From an uncultured Eubacteriaceae bacterium (GTDB lineage Bacteria > Bacillota > Clostridia > Oscillospirales > Acutalibacteraceae), in the NCBI GenBank assembly GCA_937905915.1, contig CALCVR010000110.1, forward strand, positions 1-5,317: DNA of 5,317 nt. The letters are read 5' to 3'. Positions 1 to 4,750 of the stretch are shown here, in pieces; within the stretch, counting starts at the first letter, position 1; each line of letters starts with the position of its first letter. The position numbers and the translations under genes were made by a program. Below the pieces are notes generated by a model that searched no databases, was not told where the DNA came from, and worked only from the letters and a program-made list of their open reading frames with translations.

Positions 1-1
1 G

Positions 2-709
2 GCTCAATCAGGGGCTACTGTGGCTTATGTCACCCCTTCCCACCAGTTTCCTATGGGCATCACCATGCCCATAGGGCGGCGCACCCAGCTGCTCAAATGG
101 GCCAGTGAGTCCCCAGACCGCTACATCATTGAGGACGACTACGACAGCGAATTCCGCTTTAACATCCGTCCGATCCCCGCCATGCAGGGGCTTAGCCCTC
201 ACGGCAAAGTCATTTATGTAGGTACCTTTTCCCGCAGTATCGCCCCTTCCATCCGTGTGGCCTACTTGGTGCTGCCTCCGACGCTTTTACATCGATATTT
301 GGAAAAATTCACCTTTTCCTCTTCCACTGTCTCCCGTTTTGAGCAGCACACCCTCTGCCGTTTTTTAGAAAGCGGACTCTTCTCCCGCCATCTAAACCGG
401 GTGGGAAATCTCTATAAACAACGTAAAGATCACACGATCAAACAGCTGGGACAAACTTTGGGCAGCCGAATGGTCATCCAAGGGGACAATGCCGGCCTTC
501 ATTTCCTCATTCAAATAAAAAACGGCATGGAGGAATCAGAGCTTGTGAAACGCGCTTTGAAGCAGGGCGTTAAAATAAATGGACTCTCTCGTTATTTTCG
601 AGGCGATGTAAGGCAATGTCCGCCGTCCACTTTGGTAATGGGATATGCAGGTCTCTGCCGCCAAGAGTTAAGCGACGCAGTCCATCTGCTTCAAAAGGCT
701 TGGTCCTGA
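2..709 (+). CDS. MocR/GntR-family regulator, aminotransferase-like C-terminal domain (5' partial)
   Basis: The reading frame is open from the left edge (first full codon at 2) and ends in TGA at 707-709, giving 235 residues of a protein whose family members are usually about 450-500 long; the N-terminal winged-helix DNA-binding domain must lie outside the window. The GTG at 20 is only an internal valine. The visible part is the fold-type I PLP domain of MocR regulators: VTPSHQFPMG, RRTQLLKWA, the IIEDDYDSEFRF block, VIYVGTFSRSIAPSIR, and a C-terminal AGLHFLI and LVMGYAGL. MocR proteins sense PLP or an amino-acid ligand and control transcription. The odd point is GTFSRS: the lysine that forms the Schiff base with PLP (GTFSKS in GabR and PdxR) is arginine here (CGC at 233-235). 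The family is secure; the regulated genes are not visible. Confidence 0.93.
   Translation, partial: AQSGATVAYVTPSHQFPMGITMPIGRRTQLLKWASESPDRYIIEDDYDSEFRFNIRPIPAMQGLSPHGKVIYVGTFSRSIAPSIRVAYLVLPPTLLHRYLEKFTFSSSTVSRFEQHTLCRFLESGLFSRHLNRVGNLYKQRKDHTIKQLGQTLGSRMVIQGDNAGLHFLIQIKNGMEESELVKRALKQGVKINGLSRYFRGDVRQCPPSTLVMGYAGLCRQELSDAVHLLQKAWS
50..75. repeat. Perfect 11-bp inverted repeat inside the MocR gene
   Basis: CCTATGGGCAT at 50-60 is the exact reverse complement of ATGCCCATAGG at 65-75, separated by CACC. In mRNA it could form an 11-bp hairpin with a four-base loop. It lies in codons for the conserved FPMGITMP stretch and has no T-tract, so it is not a normal intrinsic terminator. It may be chance created by Met-Gly and Met-Pro-Ile codons. 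Confidence 0.6.
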
Positions 710-760
710 TTTGCTACCATTTCCCATCGGTATTTTTCACTCTAGAGCAAAAAATAACAT

Positions 761-770
761 GGGAGGTGAT
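761..770 (+). promoter_or_regulatory. Strong Shine-Dalgarno site of the 56-residue ORF
   Basis: GGGAGGTGAT matches the extended anti-Shine-Dalgarno complement (GGAGGTGAT) over nine bases and sits 5 bases before the ATG at 776, or 9 bases counted from the GGAGG core. It is the main evidence that this short ORF is translated, and it fixes the start: the in-frame stretch from 710 contains TAG, TAA and TGA. I saw no convincing promoter between 710 and 760, so the gene may be read through from the MocR gene. Confidence 0.85.
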
Positions 771-775
771 TGGTT

Positions 776-946
776 ATGTCCAACAGCACATTTGGAAACG
801 TCCAATGCGAAAATTCCGCTATGCAGCAATATTTTATGTCGTTGCCCACTTATGTCCAGGAAACCATCAAACAGAGCGGCGCTCAGATTACAACTCAGGA
901 AGAGTTGCGTCAGTGCGCTGAGAACTTGATGAAATTTAAAAACTAA
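776..946 (+). CDS. Small protein of 56 residues, function unknown
   Basis: ATG at 776 to TAA at 944-946 encodes 56 residues. The start is fixed by a near-perfect ribosome binding site at 761-770, and a strong terminator begins 8 bases after the stop, so a well-bounded small gene is very likely. There is no signal peptide or membrane segment. The N-terminal 20 residues are polar and rich in Asn, Ser and Gln. The rest reads LPTYVQETIKQSG, then AQITT, then QEELRQCAENLMK, which suggests two short amphipathic helices joined by a turn. There are two cysteines (Cys11, Cys47), not arranged as a metal site. Similar short proteins with an LP-x-x-VQE-x-I-x-x-SG then EEL-R-x-x-AE pattern seem familiar from clostridial genomes, but I cannot name a family or function. 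It follows the MocR gene by 66 bases and may be its co-transcribed partner or an independent gene. Confidence 0.82.
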   Translation: MSNSTFGNVQCENSAMQQYFMSLPTYVQETIKQSGAQITTQEELRQCAENLMKFKN

Positions 947-953
947 GAGACGT

Positions 954-995
954 AAAAAAGCGTATCGTTTTAAAGAGAAAACGATACGCTTTTTT
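954..995. terminator. Bidirectional intrinsic terminator between convergent genes
   Basis: A perfect 18-bp stem pairs 954-971 with 978-995 around a six-base loop (AAAGAG at 972-977). The core is GCGTATCG/CGATACGC; the outer six pairs are A on the left and T on the right, so each strand reads a hairpin followed by a U-tract. It begins 8 bases after the stop of the 56-residue ORF and lies 41 bases past the end of glgB, so it can stop transcription from both sides. Confidence 0.93.
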
Positions 996-1036
996 GATAT
1001 TCAACAATACAAAGGGCATCCGTCCGTTTTAGACTG

Positions 1037-1864
1037 TCATTCTGTTTTATCGGTCTTCTTAACCATCAGGGCTGAATAAGGTGCCAGCTTAAGACGCAAA
1101 AGTATTTTTCCATTTTTGCAGGCTGTGCGCAAAATGCCGCCGTTGCATCTTCCCTTCCCGCCAAAGCCTTCGGCGTCGGTGTGGATGAGTTCCGTATAAT
1201 TGCCCTCTTCCCCCACCGGGAGATCATAATGGGCGTAGCTTTTGGAGGAGAAATTGAGCACTACAAATACCTCTTGTCCATTTAAATCGTCCCGACGATA
1301 AGCGTACATCGATTGTTCTGCATTGTCTACGTCCAGCCATTCAAAACCTTTTGGATGATAATCGGCAGCAAAAAGAGCCGTCTCTTTTTTGTAAATCTGA
1401 TGCAAAAATTTAAGGTATTCGTGAAAATCCCGATGTTGATCATATTCCAATATGTTCCAACCCAATTCCTTATCTTCGTCCCATTCTTTGAATTCGGCAA
1501 GCTCATTTCCCATGAAGTTGAGCTTTTTCCCAGGATGGGTGAACATATAGAGATAAAGGCTCCTCAATTGGGCGAATTTCTCCTCATAAGAGCCATAGAG
1601 TTTGTCAATGACGGTTTTCTTGCCGTGGACAACCTCGTCGTGGGAGAAGGGCAAAACAAAGATATCGTGGTAAAAATAACTCATGGAAAAGGTCACTAAA
1701 TTGTGCTTCTCTCCCCGATGGGATGGCGCAAGCTCCAGATAATCAAAGGTGTCGTGCATAAAGCCTAAGTCCCATTTATAATCAAAACCCAGGCCTCCGT
1801 ATTCCACCGGAGCCGTCACCTTTAAATAGTGGGAGGAATCCTCAGCCATCAGCATGACGTCAGG
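1037..1864 (-). CDS. glgB: glgB C-terminal fragment (rest of the barrel and C-terminal beta domain)
   Basis: This is the part of the second frame homologous to GlgB, about 275 residues from PDVMLMAEDSS to the TGA at 1037-1039. The frame stays open further upstream to about 2008, but that stretch is out-of-frame glgB and not homologous sequence. It carries the acid/base Glu (codon 1841-1843), the EYGGLGFDYKWDLGFMHDTFDY segment split by family-typical residues, the transition-state Asp of FSHDEVVHGKK (codon 1637-1639), GNELAEFKEWDE, and the closing beta domain with VFVVLNFSS and PYSALMVKK. Possible restarts are ATGs at 1855 and 1849, without a strong ribosome binding site. Without the N-terminal fragment it should be inactive. 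Confidence 0.65.
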   Translation of the reverse strand, partial: PDVMLMAEDSSHYLKVTAPVEYGGLGFDYKWDLGFMHDTFDYLELAPSHRGEKHNLVTFSMSYFYHDIFVLPFSHDEVVHGKKTVIDKLYGSYEEKFAQLRSLYLYMFTHPGKKLNFMGNELAEFKEWDEDKELGWNILEYDQHRDFHEYLKFLHQIYKKETALFAADYHPKGFEWLDVDNAEQSMYAYRRDDLNGQEVFVVLNFSSKSYAHYDLPVGEEGNYTELIHTDAEGFGGKGRCNGGILRTACKNGKILLRLKLAPYSALMVKKTDKTE

Positions 1865-2871
1865 TGTTTCTTCTGCAACGCATAATTTGTATTTTTCAAA
1901 AACCAGATGCCCGGTTCGTTGGTTCCTAAGTTTTGGTCCCCGTGGCGGTAGATCAGATTGCTGACGGCGTCGTATCGGATACCGTCGATGTGAAAATAGG
2001 TAATCCAAAAATTCAGGGCCGACTTCATGAAGCTGAGCACATGGGGTTTTGTATAGTCAAATAAGGCTGTCCCCCACTGGCTGTACCGCTGGTCCTCCTC
2101 TTCACTTTCGTAGAGAAAAGAGCCGTCGTACTGATGAAGAGCATAAAAATCCCGCACAAAATGCACCGGCACAAAATCCAAAATAACGCCGATGCCGTTC
2201 TGATGGCAGCAGTTGATGAGATCCATCAGCTGACGGGGATCCCCATACCGGCTGGTGGCGCTGAAATATCCTGTTACCTGATATCCCCAGGATCCGTCAA
2301 AGGGATATTCCGTCAGGGGCAAAAATTCCACATGGGTATATCCCATCTCCTTGAGATAGGGGATCAGCTTGCCTTTGATCTGCGCGTAATTGGGAAAACG
2401 TTCATCCCCTTCCCCCGGTTCCATCCTCCAGGAACCGAGATGCATCTCGTAGATATTCATAGGACGGCTAAAATTTTTGCCACGGGAACCCATCCATGTT
2501 TGATCCTCCCAAGGGAATCCATCGATCTGGAATACTACCGACGCTGTGTTGGGTCGGCGCTCGCTGTAAAATGCAAAGGGATCGGCTCGGTCGTACACCT
2601 CTCCATTGGCTGTTGTAATGCGGTATTTGTAAAGATCCATCTCTTTTACGCCCTGCACAAACAAGCTCCATACGCCTTCCGGCGTCTTTTGCATATCATA
2701 ACCCTGCCAGCCGTTAAAGCTCCCTATAAGCGACACGTGGGATGCATGAGGGGCATACACGCAAAAACGCGCCCCGTCTTGATCCCATTCCCGTGTAAGA
2801 TGGCATCCAAAAAAATCGTAAGCGTTGAGAGAAGCTCCTTGCAGGTATTGCTGTACTATTCGATCGTCCAT
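1849..2871 (-). CDS. glgB: glgB N-terminal fragment (CBM48 and first part of the catalytic barrel)
   Basis: As read, this frame gives 340 residues, of which the last four (LTSC) are out-of-frame tail before TGA at 1849-1851. Residues about 25-95 are the CBM48 beta-sandwich (GARFCVYAPHASHVSLIG, SFNGW). The barrel begins near IYEMHLGSW and includes EFLPLTEYPFDGSWGYQ, GYFSATSRYGDP, LDFVPVHF and DGIRYDAVSNLIY with the nucleophile Asp301 (codon 1969-1971). It lacks the acid/base glutamate and the rest of the barrel, so alone it should be inactive. Start ATG at 2871 is preceded by GGAGGAGGGG. Confidence 0.75.
   Translation of the reverse strand: MDDRIVQQYLQGASLNAYDFFGCHLTREWDQDGARFCVYAPHASHVSLIGSFNGWQGYDMQKTPEGVWSLFVQGVKEMDLYKYRITTANGEVYDRADPFAFYSERRPNTASVVFQIDGFPWEDQTWMGSRGKNFSRPMNIYEMHLGSWRMEPGEGDERFPNYAQIKGKLIPYLKEMGYTHVEFLPLTEYPFDGSWGYQVTGYFSATSRYGDPRQLMDLINCCHQNGIGVILDFVPVHFVRDFYALHQYDGSFLYESEEEDQRYSQWGTALFDYTKPHVLSFMKSALNFWITYFHIDGIRYDAVSNLIYRHGDQNLGTNEPGIWFLKNTNYALQKKHLTSC
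1861..1866 (-). other. Single-base deletion site in glgB
   Basis: On the minus strand the codons read AAG AAA CAC CTG ACG, giving K-K-H-L-T and a stop soon after. Restoring one C in the CC pair at 1863-1864 gives AAG AAA CAC CCT GAC GTC ATG, that is K-K-H-P-D-V-M, which matches the family pattern before the MLMAED motif. No X-XXY-YYZ slippery heptamer in frame is visible here, so programmed frameshifting is not supported. Confidence 0.85.
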
Positions 2872-2878
2872 GTTTCTC

Positions 2879-2887
2879 CCCTCCTCC
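2879..2887 (-). promoter_or_regulatory. Shine-Dalgarno site of glgB
   Basis: The minus strand reads GGAGGAGGGGAGAAAC before the ATG at 2871; the GGAGGAG core is at 2881-2887, 9 bases from the start. It selects this ATG over the out-of-frame ATG at 2899. Confidence 0.8.
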
Positions 2888-2916
2888 GGCGTTTGTCATA
2901 AGATCCCTTTTTCCTC

Positions 2917-2925
2917 ATTATACCA
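2917..2925 (-). promoter_or_regulatory. Extended -10 promoter of glgB
   Basis: The minus strand reads TGGTATAAT, a perfect TATAAT (2917-2922) with the upstream TG of an extended -10. No good -35 hexamer lies 15-19 bases further upstream. The predicted start of transcription is near 2910, giving a leader of about 40 bases before the ATG at 2871. It lies downstream of the terminator at 2969-3002, so glgB is its own unit. Confidence 0.75.
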
Positions 2926-2968
2926 CATAAGTCCTTAGATCATCCCACGGATTTCCTTTTTAAATGAC

Positions 2969-3002
2969 AAAAAAGACCTAGGATTTTTGTCTCCTAGGTC
3001 TT
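2969..3002 (-). terminator. Intrinsic terminator of the cysteine-synthase-like gene
   Basis: An 11-bp perfect stem, AAGACCTAGGA at 2973-2983 with TCCTAGGTCTT at 2992-3002, has an eight-base loop. Read on the minus strand it ends in a run of Ts (complement of 2969-2974). It starts 8 bases beyond the stop codon at 3010-3012 and points in the direction of that gene. Confidence 0.9.
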
Positions 3003-3009
3003 AAAGCCA

Positions 3010-4026
3010 TTATCGATACGCCTTGAGGCTTGTTAATATAATATCTTTGGTGAGAAAATGATCTTCCATCTGGACAGGCTCCGAATAATCGGTAGACAGA
3101 TACTTCTTATTGTCGTCGGCAAATACGGTTACCACCACGCTGTCCTTGCCTAGTTTTTCCTGAGCCATCAGGCATCCTAAGAAATTGGCTCCCGACGATA
3201 CACCCACGCCCACGCCTAGTTTTGCCGACAGCATCCGAGCCATGGCAATGGAGTCGCCATCGTCTACCGACACCACGTCGTCCAACTCATCCAGCTTAAT
3301 AATGCTAGGGACAAATTCGTCCGAAATGCCTTGGATACGATGATGCCCTACCTTATATCCTGTGGAAAGGGTAGGCGAATTGAGGGGCTCCAAAGGATAC
3401 GCTTTGCAGGATGGATTTTCCTCTTGCAGCCGTTTGGCGATACCCATAATGGTCCCGCCCGTCCCAACACCGGCCACGACGCCGTCGGCCTTGAGGCCTA
3501 AGGCGTCCAGCTGGCGGACAATTTCTGCCCCAGTGGTGAGATAGTGAGTCTCTACATTGTCCTCATTGGAAAACTGACGCGGCAAAAATACCCCGCCCTT
3601 CTGGGCCAGTTCCTCCGTCATGCGGATGGAACCTAAAAATCCCCCTTCTTCCCGGGAGACCAGCCGCACCTGAGCGCCGTAGCTCTTCATTAAATTGACC
3701 CGTTCGGCGCTCATCCAATCAGGCATATAAATAATGACCTGATGGCCCAAGTAACTTCCCAAAGCCGAAAAGGCGATGCCGGTATTGCCGCTGGTGGCCT
3801 CTACAATGACATCCCCCAGCTGGATTGCATCCTCCAAATAGGCTTTGCGCAGCACGTGATAGGCCACACGATCCTTAATGCTGCCAGTCAAATTATAATG
3901 CTCAGCTTTTGCAAAAATGCGCCGGGGTTCCCCTCGATAGGTAAATCCAATCTCCAAAAGCGGCGTGTTGGAAATAAGCGGCGCAATCTGATCAAATTTT
4001 GCCAGCTGCTGTTTCTTCAATGCCAT
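3010..4026 (-). CDS. PLP-dependent cysteine synthase family protein
   Basis: This 338-residue fold-type II PLP enzyme belongs to the O-acetylserine sulfhydrylase/cystathionine beta-synthase family, which performs beta-replacement on activated serine, classically making cysteine. Visible motifs are NTPLLEI at the N-terminus, the PLP lysine Lys51 in NLTGSIKDR, the substrate loop TSGNTG (78-83), the phosphate-binding GTGGT (188-192), EPLNSPTL and HRIQGIS near 213-235, SSGAN (277-281) whose serine contacts the PLP ring nitrogen, and a C-terminal VTVFADDNKKYLST. The length is slightly above the usual 300-320. The lysine motif differs from the classic NPGGSVKDR of CysK, so the true substrate is uncertain and I give no gene symbol. 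The start at 4026 has AGGAA at 4033-4037, 6 bases upstream. It forms a single-gene unit between its own promoter and terminator, with no sulfate-assimilation gene or cysE nearby in the window. Confidence 0.93.
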   Translation of the reverse strand: MALKKQQLAKFDQIAPLISNTPLLEIGFTYRGEPRRIFAKAEHYNLTGSIKDRVAYHVLRKAYLEDAIQLGDVIVEATSGNTGIAFSALGSYLGHQVIIYMPDWMSAERVNLMKSYGAQVRLVSREEGGFLGSIRMTEELAQKGGVFLPRQFSNEDNVETHYLTTGAEIVRQLDALGLKADGVVAGVGTGGTIMGIAKRLQEENPSCKAYPLEPLNSPTLSTGYKVGHHRIQGISDEFVPSIIKLDELDDVVSVDDGDSIAMARMLSAKLGVGVGVSSGANFLGCLMAQEKLGKDSVVVTVFADDNKKYLSTDYSEPVQMEDHFLTKDIILTSLKAYR

Positions 4027-4085
4027 CCCTCGTTCCTGACAAGTTAATGCTCACTGCCTTCCTTTCCAGCAGTCAAGCGTATTCT

Positions 4086-4094
4086 ATTATAGCA
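4086..4094 (-). promoter_or_regulatory. Extended -10 promoter of the cysteine-synthase-like gene
   Basis: The minus strand reads TGCTATAAT: a perfect TATAAT (4086-4091) with an upstream TG. No -35 match is found at 15-19 bases; a TTGATA exists but only 10 bases away. Transcription would start near 4079, leaving a leader of about 50 bases, too short for a T-box or other large riboswitch. Confidence 0.75.
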
Positions 4095-4148
4095 CAATTT
4101 CTATCAAATGGGAGAAGGTTTTTTTCATCGCTTTCTTCCATTACAAAC

Positions 4149-4186
4149 AAAAATCCTCTGCCCTATCAAAAAGGACAGAGGATTTT
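4149..4186 (-). terminator. Intrinsic terminator of the 2-oxoacid oxidoreductase operon
   Basis: The arms 4150-4163 and 4173-4186 form a 14-bp stem around a nine-base loop. One position (4162 with 4175) is a G-U wobble in minus-strand RNA but a C-A mismatch in plus-strand RNA, so the hairpin favours the minus direction. A T-run (complement of 4149-4153) closes it. It lies 28 bases past the stop of the gamma-subunit gene. Confidence 0.88.
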
Positions 4187-4213
4187 CTGAACTACAATCG
4201 TCCGATTGCTTCT

Positions 4214-4750
4214 TTACAGGGACATACCCAGCTGGATAGCTTTCATATTGGGTTCCTTCAAATGGGCCTTGCGGGGAGGAATGCACTTATCCAGCGCCTT
4301 ATCTAAAGCCTCTTCCCCACAAAAACCTGTTTCTTTAAACAGCTTGCCGATGAGGATGATGTTGGCCAGGCCTTTTAGATTATGTTCCTCTGCCAAAGCA
4401 GTGGCCGGAATGTAGAAGGTTTTGACGTCCTCACGCTCTACCTTCTTCTCAATGAGGGAACTATCCACCAAAATGACGGCGCCGGGTACTGCGGCATCCA
4501 CAAACTTCTCCAAAGAAGGCTGGTTCATGGCCACCAACACATCCGGGGTCAGCACTTGGGGGGAACCGATGGGTTCGTCCGACAGGCAAACGCTGCAATT
4601 GGCAGTACCGCCGCGCATCTCCGGGCCATAGGACGGCAGCCAAGAAACCTCTTGGCCGTCCATCAAACCTGCATAGGCGATGACTTTGCCGGCAAACAGA
4701 ATGCCCTGGCCGCCAAAGCCGGCCAACAGCATATTGTAACTCTTACTCAT
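4214..4750 (-). CDS. 2-oxoacid:ferredoxin oxidoreductase, gamma subunit
   Basis: This 178-residue protein is the gamma (KorC/VorC/PorG-like) subunit of an enzyme that oxidatively decarboxylates a 2-oxoacid to its acyl-CoA with reduction of ferredoxin. The family shows in GFGGQGILFAGKV (11-23), SYGPEMRGGTANCSV (40-54), then SPQVLTPDVLVAMNQPSLEKF, and an ALAEEHNLKGLANIILIG segment; the full length is typical. It is cytoplasmic and acts with alpha and beta subunits and usually a small 2[4Fe-4S] delta subunit. The start at 4750 overlaps the end of the beta gene in ATGAGTAA (8 bases), implying translational coupling, and GGAAGGGGG at 4759-4767 is a suitable ribosome binding site. The terminator at 4149-4186 makes it the last gene of the operon. 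The substrate (2-oxoglutarate, 2-oxoisovalerate or other) cannot be told from this subunit. Confidence 0.93.
   Translation of the reverse strand: MSKSYNMLLAGFGGQGILFAGKVIAYAGLMDGQEVSWLPSYGPEMRGGTANCSVCLSDEPIGSPQVLTPDVLVAMNQPSLEKFVDAAVPGAVILVDSSLIEKKVEREDVKTFYIPATALAEEHNLKGLANIILIGKLFKETGFCGEEALDKALDKCIPPRKAHLKEPNMKAIQLGMSL

Larger units (their letters stand above)
1037..2871 (-). pseudogene. glgB: 1,4-alpha-glucan (glycogen) branching enzyme, split by a frameshift
   Basis: GlgB cuts alpha-1,4 glucan chains and re-attaches them by alpha-1,6 bonds during glycogen synthesis in the cytoplasm. Joining the two frames at about 1863 restores a continuous protein of about 611 residues, a normal size for the shorter GlgB type: a CBM48 domain, a GH13 barrel and a C-terminal beta domain. 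All three catalytic residues are present in the sum: Asp301 in DGIRYDAV, Glu344 in MLMAEDSS and Asp412 in FSHDEVVHGKK (restored numbering). One C is missing after CAC on the minus strand (CACCTGAC where CACCCTGAC would give H-P-D), so the first frame stops within a few codons. No other lesion is visible, so the break is recent or is a sequencing error. Start ATG at 2871 has a good Shine-Dalgarno. It is a single-gene unit with its own promoter and a terminator beyond each end. Confidence 0.9.

Noticed and set aside
710..760. Promoter for the 56-residue ORF
   Set aside because: TTGCTA at 711-716 and TATTTT at 731-736 are only 14 bases apart, and TAACAT at 754-759 abuts the ribosome binding site; none is convincing.
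616..929. Two overlapping plus-strand open frames after the MocR domain
   Set aside because: They are out of frame with both the MocR gene and the 56-residue ORF, have no ribosome binding site, and the strong site at 761-770 belongs to the ATG at 776.
1313..1699. Plus-strand open frame of 128 codons opposite the glgB C-terminal half
   Set aside because: Hydrophobic-looking product only because it is antisense to conserved GH13 codons; no ribosome binding site.
1850..1900. Programmed -1 frameshifting to make full-length GlgB
   Set aside because: No in-frame slippery heptamer and no clear stimulatory hairpin right after it; GlgB is not known to use recoding.
2134..2901. Plus-strand open frame of 255 codons antisense to glgB
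   Set aside because: It lies wholly opposite the conserved glgB frame and its promoter, has no family-like motifs and no good ribosome binding site; it is a shadow of glgB codon usage.
4027..4213. Riboswitch or T-box leader before the cysteine-synthase-like gene
   Set aside because: The predicted leader is only about 50 bases, and the one hairpin in this gap lies upstream of the promoter and fits the terminator of the preceding operon.
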